This document shows positions 1 through 6,325 of a DNA stretch of 6,899 nucleotides, piece by piece (position 1 is the first letter of the stretch; each line of letters begins with the position of its first letter). Source of the stretch: an uncultured Erysipelotrichaceae bacterium (GTDB lineage: Bacteria; Bacillota_I; Bacilli_A; RFN20; CAG-826). The translations under genes were made by a program, and so were the position numbers. The notes beneath the pieces are model-generated. The model worked only from the letters and a program-made list of their open reading frames with translations. It did no database searches and was not told the origin of the DNA. The stretch covers positions 1 through 6,899 of the forward strand of contig CADCJP010000042.1 of NCBI GenBank assembly GCA_902801805.1. Reading direction: 5' to 3'.

Positions 1-1265
1 GTGGAGATATCTAAATCGCCATAAAGAGTTAACGCTAAGGAACGAGGAATTGGTGTCGCGGACATCATTAGTAAGTCAGCGTGTTCGCCCTTACTCGCTA
101 AAGCAATTCTTTGGTTAACACCGAATCTATGTTGCTCGTCAATAACCACTAAACCAAGAGAAGAATAAGTTGTGTCTTTAGTGAACAAAGCATGAGTGCC
201 AATGATTAAATCTATATAACCTTCTTTTAAATCCGCTTTGATTTGTTTTTTCTCGCTAGCAGGAGTTGAACCTAAAAGCAAAGCGACTTTCACTTTTGTG
301 TCTTTAAATAGTTTTAATGCATTAGCGTAATGTTGTCTTGCTAAGGCATCTGTTGGGGCCATTAGAGCCCCTTGATCGCCTCTTAAAAAGTTAGCGAAAA
401 GCGCTACAAAGCACACTAAAGTTTTACCTGTACCAACATCACCTTGAAGTAAACGGTACATCAAACCGCTTTGGTTCATATCTTCGATGATTTCTTTCGC
501 TGCGTTCTCTTGATCTTCGGTTAATTTATATGGAAGAGAATCAAGGAAAGGCGCACAAATATCTAGATCAATTGGTTCTTTTCTGATTTTAGATAGTGAT
601 TTGTTACTTTCTCTAATTAGTTGGTTCTTTAAAGAGAATAATAAAGCCTCTTCATACTTAAGATGACGTAAAGCTTGAGTCACTTCTTTATAGTCTTTAG
701 GGTGATGCGCCCAGTTAAGAGCGACTTCTTTATTGACGAGACGATATTTATTTAAATAATCATAAGGTACTAAAGAGAAGATTTTGCCTTCTAATTCCTT
801 TAGACTTCTTAAGGCCATATTAGCGAATAAATGGTTTTGGAAATCACGTGGAAGTGAGTAAACAGGCTTTAACCTCTCTTCAGGTGGAACTTGCCCTTTA
901 ATAATCTTTTGTCCATCTATTTCATTTCTCTTCATGTTGAAGGTGCCAATGATGGAGTATTCTTCATCGATTTTAATCATCTTCGCTAAGTACTGTTGAT
1001 TAAAGAAAACAACTTTATAATACTTCCTAGATTGAGACATGAAATCAAAGGTGACAACACTGACACCTTTAGAAGGAATGACTTTAGGAACGGAAATAGC
1101 CTTACCTAAAAGGACCACTCTTTGTTTATCAGTGATACTCTTTTCAGCGGTATAAGAATAATCATCATAACGGTGCGGTAAATGATTAATCACATCGTAT
1201 TGATTAAAAATACCCATACCTCCAAGGAGGTAATTAAGTCTTGGTGATTTGGTAAGCTTTTCCAT
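1..1265 (-). CDS. recG: ATP-dependent DNA helicase RecG, N-terminal part (gene runs off the left edge)
   Basis: RecG is a superfamily 2 translocase that remodels stalled replication forks and Holliday junctions in the cytoplasm. The window holds the first 421 codons and part of the next; I read these by hand because no stop codon falls inside. Residues 1-150 fit the N-terminal and wedge (OB-fold) region, including the LPHRYDD stretch at 29-35. The Q-motif-like LTEDQ is at 248-252, Walker A GDVGTGKT at 275-282, motif Ia LMAPTDALARQH at 301-312, the DEQH box with RFG at 376-382, and motif III SATPIPR at 402-408. These are the diagnostic RecG forms. Family members are about 670-690 residues, so roughly 250, including helicase domain 2, lie outside the window. 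The ATG at 1265 gives a normal N-terminus, but no Shine-Dalgarno sequence precedes it. A GGAGGT directly touching the Met17 codon is coding sequence and too close to act as a ribosome site for that codon. Confidence 0.96.
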   Translation of the reverse strand, partial: MEKLTKSPRLNYLLGGMGIFNQYDVINHLPHRYDDYSYTAEKSITDKQRVVLLGKAISVPKVIPSKGVSVVTFDFMSQSRKYYKVVFFNQQYLAKMIKIDEEYSIIGTFNMKRNEIDGQKIIKGQVPPEERLKPVYSLPRDFQNHLFANMALRSLKELEGKIFSLVPYDYLNKYRLVNKEVALNWAHHPKDYKEVTQALRHLKYEEALLFSLKNQLIRESNKSLSKIRKEPIDLDICAPFLDSLPYKLTEDQENAAKEIIEDMNQSGLMYRLLQGDVGTGKTLVCFVALFANFLRGDQGALMAPTDALARQHYANALKLFKDTKVKVALLLGSTPASEKKQIKADLKEGYIDLIIGTHALFTKDTTYSSLGLVVIDEQHRFGVNQRIALASKGEHADLLMMSATPIPRSLALTLYGDLDIS

Positions 1266-1281
1266 GATTTAATTATGAATA

Positions 1282-1287
1282 ATTATA
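1282..1287 (-). promoter_or_regulatory. Candidate -10 box (TATAAT) just upstream of recG
   Basis: A perfect TATAAT lies 16 bases before the recG ATG, between the GH43 terminator and recG. A transcript from it would carry a leader of only about 10 bases, which matches the absence of a Shine-Dalgarno site. The region 17 bases upstream has no recognisable -35 hexamer, and the spacer is very AT-rich, so chance is a real alternative. The other option is that recG is fed by readthrough of the upstream terminator. Confidence 0.25.
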
Positions 1288-1292
1288 AATAT

Positions 1293-1319
1293 AAAGAAAA
1301 GAGGCTTTTTAGAGCCTCT
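1293..1319 (-). terminator. Rho-independent terminator of the GH43 gene
   Basis: Read on the minus strand, a 7-bp stem AGAGGCT/AGCCTCT (1313-1319 with 1300-1306) closes a 6-base loop and is followed by a U-rich tract (TTTTCTTT). It starts about 20 bases after the GH43 stop codon and ends about 30 bases before the recG start, so it separates the two transcription units. Confidence 0.8.
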
Positions 1320-1337
1320 AATCATTTGCTTTGATAA

Positions 1338-2882
1338 TTACGCAATTGGATATGCTTCTTTAAGTCTATTGGCTTCTTCTTCAGTGATTCTGAGGATTGT
1401 ACCATGACGTTTGGTTTGGGCATCCCAACTGAATTCAGTATTCTTCTTTAATTGTCTCCAACTACCACCGGCATTGTTGATATCTTCAACGTTTGTGGTG
1501 GCCCATGGGATATAACCAATACTTGTATTGGCATAGAAGTCTGCCATTAAGCCGATTTCAGGAACGTTTGGATCAGTTCTGTCCGCTTGGTTTAAATAGA
1601 ACCATTCTGGGCCTTCTAAGCACTTATTATCAGCGTTTCTGCCTTCAGCTTTGAAACCGACATCTGCTAAGTTTTGGACGAATTCCCATTCGGCATCATA
1701 TAAGTTTTGTGTTTTTTGAATTCTGATACCACCATGGTTTTCATTGTTACCACCGTCTTTACAGGCACTGTAGTACCAATCACCAATCTTCATGACAGAA
1801 CCATCGATAACTTTACGATAATCGTTGTTAATTGCGTATTGGTCTGTTTCTTCCTTATTTGTATAACCATCTGGGTATTTAACGTTAGGAATGAACTTAT
1901 TGGTTTCACCAAAGTGATGGAAGTCTCTTGTGGTTGTGTAATAAACACAGTCTCTTTCTAAAATCTTTGCGTTTGTGCCTTTAGAAACGTCATCTAAGAT
2001 TGTGGAAGAGAAGAAGATTAAGTATTCACCAGTTTCTTCACAATATATCATTTCAGGAGCCCAAGCCATACCAGCATTAGGAGCAGCAACTTCAATCAAT
2101 CTTTCTTCTGACCAATTAACTAAATCGTGCGATTCCCAAATAATAATGGAGTGGCTACCTGTTTTAGTGGCAGCGCCAGCGTTATCTATACCCCAACCAC
2201 CTCTAGTATAAATACTGAGGTCAGTAGCAATTAAATAGAATGTATCGCCTTCAGGTGAACGGCAAATATATGGGTCTCTCACACCTCTTTCACCAATATG
2301 ACTTTCTAAAACTGGCTTCAGATTATCGATAGTTTTTGATTGGTTTTGAACTGGCATCTTTGAGCCATTCATGTCTTTGAATTTTAAACCTTGACCAACA
2401 TCTGCTAAAGCGAAATACATTTGTTCACCGACAGCAACTTTTTTACCGCTGACGGTTTTACCATGTCCTTCACCAACGAAGTGACCAAATAAATACGCTT
2501 TATAGTCTTCGTCTTTAATCTCTTGAGGAGCGGCTTTAACTAAGACTTCTTGTTCGTATTGTGTCTTAGCGCCATCCTTATCAATAATCGCAGTTAATTT
2601 AACAGTTTTATCTTCAGCTTGTCTAGAGACAATACCTGGAGCTGTTTGTTCATCGCCTTGGACATCGATAACTTTCTTATCAGCGCTTTTCCAAGTGACT
2701 GTTGCGCCTTCAATCTCAGTTGGAAGATAGATATTTCCATAAACGCCATCTTCACGATTGACGATTTGTAATTGATTAATAATTGCTTCATCGGTTTCTT
2801 CAGCATACTTTGTTTGTGAACATGCACATAAAGAAACAAGAGCCACTAAAGACACCGCAAAAGCCTTTACGTTATTTTTCAT
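1338..2882 (-). CDS. Surface lipoprotein, glycoside hydrolase family 43 (arabinofuranosidase/arabinanase/xylosidase type)
   Basis: This 514-residue protein is a predicted exported, lipid-anchored glycosidase. Residues 1-20 form a short signal peptide (Lys2 and Lys6, hydrophobic 7-18) ending in lipobox LCAC, so Cys21 would be lipidated. Residues about 30-117 look like an atrophied bacterial Ig-type domain (LPTEIEGATVTWKS at 53-66, then VKLTAII at 94-100), often placed before GH43 modules. The GH43 five-bladed propeller follows from about 128. All three expected catalytic residues are visible: base Asp203 in VRDPYICRSPEG, pKa-tuning Asp360 in VIDGSV, and acid Glu423 in LEGPEW. The WAPE motif (274-277) and the C-terminal RHGTILRIT (492-500) also fit the family. 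The substrate cannot be read from sequence; L-arabinofuranose- or xylose-containing plant glycans are the family norm. It has its own promoter, ribosome site and terminator, and no transporter or other glycan gene adjoins it. Confidence 0.9.
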   Translation of the reverse strand: MKNNVKAFAVSLVALVSLCACSQTKYAEETDEAIINQLQIVNREDGVYGNIYLPTEIEGATVTWKSADKKVIDVQGDEQTAPGIVSRQAEDKTVKLTAIIDKDGAKTQYEQEVLVKAAPQEIKDEDYKAYLFGHFVGEGHGKTVSGKKVAVGEQMYFALADVGQGLKFKDMNGSKMPVQNQSKTIDNLKPVLESHIGERGVRDPYICRSPEGDTFYLIATDLSIYTRGGWGIDNAGAATKTGSHSIIIWESHDLVNWSEERLIEVAAPNAGMAWAPEMIYCEETGEYLIFFSSTILDDVSKGTNAKILERDCVYYTTTRDFHHFGETNKFIPNVKYPDGYTNKEETDQYAINNDYRKVIDGSVMKIGDWYYSACKDGGNNENHGGIRIQKTQNLYDAEWEFVQNLADVGFKAEGRNADNKCLEGPEWFYLNQADRTDPNVPEIGLMADFYANTSIGYIPWATTNVEDINNAGGSWRQLKKNTEFSWDAQTKRHGTILRITEEEANRLKEAYPIA

Positions 2883-2890
2883 AGTATTTT

Positions 2891-2896
2891 CCTTCT
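2891..2896 (-). promoter_or_regulatory. Shine-Dalgarno site of the GH43 gene
   Basis: AGAAGG followed by an A-rich spacer of 8 bases precedes the GH43 ATG. It supports the start at 2882, which is also the start that yields a complete lipoprotein signal peptide. It is the only clear Shine-Dalgarno sequence before any gene in this window. Confidence 0.75.
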
Positions 2897-2921
2897 TTCA
2901 AACTGTCTTTATTATGACACG

Positions 2922-2950
2922 ATTACATATTGTAATAAAGAGGAAAACAA
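2922..2950 (-). promoter_or_regulatory. Candidate sigma-A promoter of the GH43 gene, with a palindrome over the -10
   Basis: On the minus strand TTGTTT (2945-2950) and TGTAAT (2922-2927) are spaced by exactly 17 bases, downstream of the fakA terminator and about 40 bases before the GH43 start. The -10 differs from TATAAT at one position; the -35 matches only 3 of 6. The -10 is one arm of a perfect inverted repeat, ATTACA-ata-TGTAAT (2922-2936), which could be an operator. Both readings are inferences from sequence alone. Confidence 0.45.
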
Positions 2951-2979
2951 TTAAAAAAGACCACGGTTTAGTGGTCTTT
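2951..2979 (-). terminator. Rho-independent terminator of the yloU-fakA unit
   Basis: A perfect 9-bp stem AAAGACCAC/GTGGTCTTT (2956-2964 with 2971-2979) with a 6-base loop is followed on the minus strand by an unbroken run of six T, three of which belong to the stem. It lies 21 bases beyond the fakA stop codon and is the strongest terminator in the window. Confidence 0.88.
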
Positions 2980-3000
2980 ATCATTTCTTTAATTTGTTTA

Positions 3001-4620
3001 TTATTCAACGCCGATTAAGAAGGAATAAACTGGTTGATTACCTTGTCTAATGTCGAGGTCGAGATCAGAGAATTTTTCACTAATCATATCGCTGACTTTA
3101 TTCATTTCTTCTTCGTTCACATCTTCACCCACTAAGATTGTGATAATGCTGGATTCATCATCGACCATCTTTTCAAGTAAGGTCATGAGTGTGGCGATTT
3201 TATCTGGGTTATCGACGACGATATCTTTTTCAAAAATACCGATGAAATCATTCTTTTTGACTTTTACGCCACCGATTTCTGTATCTCTAATAGCGAATGT
3301 CACTTCACCAGATTTGACGTTCTTAAGAGCGGCTTTCATGCTGCGGAAGTTTTCTTCTGGATCAGCTTCTGGATTAAACATAATCGCAGAGCTAATGCCT
3401 TGAGGAATGGTTTTACTTGGAATGACGTAAACGTTTGTATCAGCGTCTTCCACCATTTCGCAAGCTTGAGAAGCAGCCATCACGATGTTGGAGTTATTTG
3501 GGAAGATGAAGACGTTATGAGCGTTAGCTTTCTTAATCGCTGAGACAAAGTCTTCACTACTTGGGTTCATGGTTTGACCGCCTTTAACAACGACGGAAAC
3601 ACCAATTTCTTTCAAGAAGTCTTCAATGCCTTGACCAGCGGAAACACTAATCATTGCATATTCGGTTTTCTCTTTATTTTCTTCTTCCTCTTCGAAGTCT
3701 AATTCTTCGGAAGAATCACCAACTTTTAAGTTCACTAATTTGACTTTAAGGAATTCACCAAATTGTTGAGCATAGTTTAAGATGTCACCTGGGTTAAGAG
3801 CGCGGATGTGAACTTTAACGTTATCATCCTTGACGTTGACCACTAAGTCATCACCATTTGTGCTTAATAAATTGGAGAATCTATTTTCGTTGAAGGCTTT
3901 CTTTTCCTTTAATAATTTCAAGATGAATTCTAACAAATATCCTTCTTCTTCGCCTTCTTCAGCAGAGGATTGAGCTTCTGTAGCTGTGGCTTGGCTTCTT
4001 TCAACGAAGTCACCACCAGCGGCAATTCTCATACCTTCTAAAATGCGAATTAAACCTGTACCACCAGAGTCCACAACACCAGCTTCTTTTAAGACTGGTA
4101 AGAGTTCTGGAGTTCTCTTTAAGGATTCTCTTGCTTCTTGAAGCATGAGATCTAAGCATTTTTCAATGCTCATGTTATCTTTGACGTTGTCCGCTAAGAA
4201 TTGACTTGATTCACGGATAACTGTAAGGATTGTACCTTCGACTGGATTAACGACGGCTTTATAAGCAACTTCAACACCTTTTTGGAAAGCAGCGGAGAAG
4301 GCTGGAGCGTCGACTTCTTCTAAACCATCTAAGCCTTTAGAAAAGCCACGGAAGATTTGAGAAGTAATAACACCAGAGTTACCTCTAGCGCCCATTAAAA
4401 GGCCACGAGAGAAAACCTTGGAAATTTCATATGCTGATTCATCACTTCTGTTTTGAATTTCTTTACTACCAGAAGTTAATGTTAAATTCATGTTCATACC
4501 GGTATCACCATCTGGGACTGGGAATACGTTTAAAGCATCCACTTCTGGATAGTGATTGTATAAGTTATTGGATCCGGATATTAAAAGTTGTTTGAGTGAT
4601 TGTCCGTTTAAAGTCTTCAT
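3001..4620 (-). CDS. fakA: Fatty acid kinase catalytic subunit FakA (DAK/DhaL-type, YloV family)
   Basis: FakA phosphorylates fatty acids bound to a FakB (DegV-family) partner, feeding exogenous fatty acids into phospholipid synthesis; no FakB gene is in this window. At 539 residues it is near the usual 550. Residues 1-205 are the ATP-binding DhaL-like domain, with VDALNVFPVPDGDTG at 27-41 (Asp37 and Asp39 as Mg ligands) and MGARGNSGVITSQIFRG at 76-92. An acidic linker (about 214-226) leads to the middle domain (about 227-300), then a second acidic linker (304-318) and the C-terminal DAK1-like domain (about 319-539, with GGQTMNPSSEDF at 347-358). In the middle domain the usual GYCTEF reads GYLLEF (227-232) and the usual VHIH reads VHIR (270-273); see findings. 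It starts 5 bases after the yloU stop and lacks a Shine-Dalgarno site, so translation is probably coupled to yloU. Confidence 0.95.
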   Translation of the reverse strand: MKTLNGQSLKQLLISGSNNLYNHYPEVDALNVFPVPDGDTGMNMNLTLTSGSKEIQNRSDESAYEISKVFSRGLLMGARGNSGVITSQIFRGFSKGLDGLEEVDAPAFSAAFQKGVEVAYKAVVNPVEGTILTVIRESSQFLADNVKDNMSIEKCLDLMLQEARESLKRTPELLPVLKEAGVVDSGGTGLIRILEGMRIAAGGDFVERSQATATEAQSSAEEGEEEGYLLEFILKLLKEKKAFNENRFSNLLSTNGDDLVVNVKDDNVKVHIRALNPGDILNYAQQFGEFLKVKLVNLKVGDSSEELDFEEEEENKEKTEYAMISVSAGQGIEDFLKEIGVSVVVKGGQTMNPSSEDFVSAIKKANAHNVFIFPNNSNIVMAASQACEMVEDADTNVYVIPSKTIPQGISSAIMFNPEADPEENFRSMKAALKNVKSGEVTFAIRDTEIGGVKVKKNDFIGIFEKDIVVDNPDKIATLMTLLEKMVDDESSIITILVGEDVNEEEMNKVSDMISEKFSDLDLDIRQGNQPVYSFLIGVE

Positions 4621-4625
4621 ATTTA

Positions 4626-4976
4626 TTAGTGAGAGGATAATCTTTCACCAAAGACGTTGACGCGGGTACATAAATTGCTAAACGCTTTATTAAGCTGATA
4701 CATAATTGTTTTTTGGCATTCTACGAGAGCTTCGGTAATCTTAACTTCGTTAGAAAGCACTAAATAAACATCAACGGTAAAAGTGCGATTTGCGAATTTC
4801 TTCACATAAATCGCATCCTCGATAATTCCTTTCTTAAGTCTTTTGTCAACACGATGGGTTTCATCACGTTGAGCGATGCTGGCAACACCATAACACGCTA
4901 GCGCCGCTTTACGGGTTGCTTCTTTGATATCTGCTGTATGATAGACCACTGGGGTCGCATTTGTTTTCTTTTCCAT
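4626..4976 (-). CDS. yloU: Asp23/Gls24 family protein, YloU-like
   Basis: This 116-residue protein fits the Asp23/Gls24 (alkaline shock protein) family by size, predicted fold and position just upstream of fakA, the common Firmicutes arrangement. The family core is recognisable: an N-terminal helix with ATRKAALACYGVASIA (20-35), a basic loop HRVDKRLKKG (41-50), a beta-hairpin ending FTVDVYLVLS (66-75), and a long helix VKITEALVECQKTIMYQL (78-95) followed by a final strand TRVNVFG (104-110). The biochemical role of YloU is unclear; family members are linked to envelope stress, and co-transcription with fakA suggests a membrane-lipid connection. There is no signal peptide or membrane segment. 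The start has no Shine-Dalgarno site, and a consensus promoter sits only 11 bases upstream. No better internal start exists: the next Met is residue 92, and a GTG at codon 10 also lacks a ribosome site. Confidence 0.88.
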   Translation of the reverse strand: MEKKTNATPVVYHTADIKEATRKAALACYGVASIAQRDETHRVDKRLKKGIIEDAIYVKKFANRTFTVDVYLVLSNEVKITEALVECQKTIMYQLNKAFSNLCTRVNVFGERLSSH

Positions 4977-4987
4977 AAAGTAAGGTT

Positions 4988-5016
4988 ATTTTACAAAGTA
5001 AACGTCATATTGTCAA
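4988..5016 (-). promoter_or_regulatory. Consensus sigma-A promoter of yloU-fakA
   Basis: On the minus strand a perfect -35 TTGACA (5011-5016) and a -10 TAAAAT (4988-4993, one mismatch) are separated by the optimal 17 bases. The -10 ends 11 bases before the yloU ATG, so initiation at the usual distance would give a leader of about 4-6 bases, effectively leaderless mRNA. A short inverted repeat TTTAC-ttt-GTAAA overlaps the -10 and the end of the spacer. Confidence 0.8.
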
Positions 5017-5057
5017 ACTTCGCGCATAAAATCCAAACATTGTCACGTAAGTTGACA
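5009..5057 (-). repeat. TGACAAT direct repeats and inverted TGTCA upstream of and over the yloU -35
   Basis: ATTGTCA occurs twice on the plus strand (5009-5015 and 5039-5045), exactly 30 bases apart, about three helical turns. The right copy also forms an inverted repeat TGTCA-7-TGACA (5041-5045 with 5053-5057). The left copy includes five bases of the -35. This could be a regulator-binding array or a chance result of the short motif. No T-rich tract follows the inverted repeat closely, so it does not look like a terminator for the upstream gene. Confidence 0.35.
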
Positions 5058-5059
5058 CA

Positions 5060-6283
5060 TTATCGTCTTAATAATGAGAGCAATGGTAAGAAGTCTTGAT
5101 AGACATCTCCATACGCTACGATGATGTGATTGCCAAAACTGGCTTTTAATAATTCGAGTAAACCATCTTCATTGAGCGCAACCGATATTTGCGTTCTGCA
5201 GTAATTTGCTAAAGAGAGGTTTTCCTTAATAGTCGCGGGTATACATAAGGTATTTTCTAATGTGTAATCAGGGGCAATTTTGCAAAGAGTGACACGACCT
5301 TCTGGTAGTTCACCTTTGATGCCGATTCCTAACCCACTTTCAAAATGCGTCATTAATTTAAATGAAGTCACCATGTTAAGAGGCACTGTGCAGTGCGCTA
5401 ACATCAAAGATTGATCTTCATAATTAAATTTAGAAGGATTTGCCATAAAAGAACTACGATTTGTTAATGAATTAACAATATGCATAGTCACTAAGCTATG
5501 GATGTCGCCTTCACATCCCGCGGTGATGCCTTCTTCATTGAGAAGAGCTAAGGCTAAACAAGCGGTATTTTTGTATTTTTTAATAATATCAAAGCAACGG
5601 ATTGTTAACCCATTTAATTGATATTTAGCCACTAAGCGTTTAAGGGCTTTATAGATGACAAGAGCCATTTCTAAATCATCTCGGTTTTCCGCTTTAGCGA
5701 TGAGTTCAGAAGAGTGATTAATCTCTTTTAAATCAATCATTTCTTTTTCTTCTTGAGCGATCAATTCTTCAAGCTCACTCATCTTGATCTTGATGATATT
5801 TTGTTTATAGTTTGTGTAAATGACTTTTGGTTCAACTGGAGAAGCAATAAGCCAAGATGATGCACCACCGATTAAACCTAAACGATTGTCTTTAACGCTC
5901 TTATAAGCGCTGATAATCGTGGCAATGTGTTTTATCATGTTAGCGATATGATTCTCGTCTCCAGTGAGCAAAAAGCATAGTTTGTTATGATTCTCTAGAT
6001 AAGTTTTGATTTCTAGACAGGCTGGAAGAGAATTATTACGAGAAGTTGATAAGATGACGATTGGCTCATCATCTTCTTTCATTTGTTTTAAAAAGAGATT
6101 CTCAGTACCACCTGAACCAATAAGTATGACGTCAAATAAAGCGTCTTTAGCGTTCTCTAAAAGTAAGAGATCTTCTTGAACGAGGAAATTATTGATTTCA
6201 TCAATAAAGAGTAAGTCTTCGTTAACTAGATCTTTGTTCTTCTTATGGAGGATGCTATATATTGGTTTTAAATTAATGTTCAT
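5060..6283 (-). CDS. L-fucose/L-arabinose isomerase superfamily protein (FucI-like, compact form)
   Basis: I place this 407-residue cytoplasmic protein in the L-fucose/L-arabinose isomerase superfamily, which interconverts aldoses and ketoses using a divalent metal. The N-terminal half has alternating strand-helix pattern with VILIGSGGTEN (52-62), SLPACLEIKTYL (85-96) and LGLIGGASSWLIAS (135-148), typical of the short FucI-like family. The C-terminal half has the hallmark CEGDIHSLVTM (257-267), FMANPS (279-284), LAHCTVP (295-301) and a strand segment THFESGLGIGIKGE...RVTLCKI (312-336). Glu258 and His297 are the likeliest metal ligands; Asp260 could assist. It ends in GNHIIVAYGD (384-393), also family-like. 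It is shorter than E. coli FucI (about 590). The substrate is unknown; fucose, arabinose or a related sugar are possible, and a non-isomerase role cannot be excluded. It begins about 42 bases after a 5S gene and has no Shine-Dalgarno site. The ATG at 6283 is the first after the rRNA gene. Confidence 0.75.
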   Translation of the reverse strand: MNINLKPIYSILHKKNKDLVNEDLLFIDEINNFLVQEDLLLLENAKDALFDVILIGSGGTENLFLKQMKEDDEPIVILSTSRNNSLPACLEIKTYLENHNKLCFLLTGDENHIANMIKHIATIISAYKSVKDNRLGLIGGASSWLIASPVEPKVIYTNYKQNIIKIKMSELEELIAQEEKEMIDLKEINHSSELIAKAENRDDLEMALVIYKALKRLVAKYQLNGLTIRCFDIIKKYKNTACLALALLNEEGITAGCEGDIHSLVTMHIVNSLTNRSSFMANPSKFNYEDQSLMLAHCTVPLNMVTSFKLMTHFESGLGIGIKGELPEGRVTLCKIAPDYTLENTLCIPATIKENLSLANYCRTQISVALNEDGLLELLKASFGNHIIVAYGDVYQDFLPLLSLLRR

Positions 6284-6292
6284 ATTACTTAG

Positions 6293-6308
6293 CTATATTT
6301 TAATATAG
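6293..6308 (-). promoter_or_regulatory. AT-rich perfect palindrome and candidate -10 in the FucI-like leader
   Basis: The 16 bases form a perfect inverted repeat (CTATATT-tt-AATATAG on the plus strand) lying 9 bases before the FucI-like start codon. It contains a TAAAAT on the minus strand (6297-6302), 13 bases before the ATG, with only a weak -35 (TTTTTA, 17 bases upstream). It could be an operator or promoter core, or simply AT-rich sequence. If this is the promoter, the transcript would again have a leader of about 6 bases. Confidence 0.3.
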
Positions 6309-6317
6309 TCGCTATAA

Positions 6318-6325
6318 AATAAAAA
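6318..6325 (-). terminator. U-rich 3' tail of the rRNA operon, paired with the 5S 5' flank
   Basis: Directly after the 5S closing helix the minus strand reads CTTTTTATTTTA. Eight bases (6318-6325) are complementary to the bases just before the 5S (6434-6441), extending helix I with A-U pairs. The long GC-rich helix followed by a T-rich run can act as an intrinsic terminator, and the extended helix also resembles an RNase M5 maturation substrate. No separate terminator hairpin is visible before the next gene. Confidence 0.5.

Noticed and set aside
1198..1220. GGAGGT followed at once by ATG (Met17 of RecG) as an alternative recG start
   Set aside because: The spacing to the ATG is zero, too short for a working Shine-Dalgarno site. 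Starting there would remove the conserved residues ahead of the wedge domain.
1707..2211. Two plus-strand open frames (1707-1961 and 1975-2211) opposite the GH43 gene
   Set aside because: Both are antisense shadows of strongly coding sequence, with no ribosome site, promoter or recognisable protein motif.
2594..2839. 81-codon minus-strand open frame inside the GH43 gene
   Set aside because: It is out of frame with a gene that has a complete signal peptide, catalytic motifs and a ribosome site. Its own product is low-complexity and matches no family I recognise.
3050..3403. 117-codon plus-strand open frame opposite fakA
   Set aside because: It is Ser- and Phe-rich, the typical product of reading the antisense of Lys- and Glu-rich codons, and lies wholly inside the FakA C-terminal domain.
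3660..3720. Repeated CTTCTTC-type sequence, possibly a simple repeat or microsatellite
   Set aside because: It encodes the acidic Glu/Asp linker of FakA in frame, and a similar stretch near 3950 encodes another such linker. Codon bias explains it.
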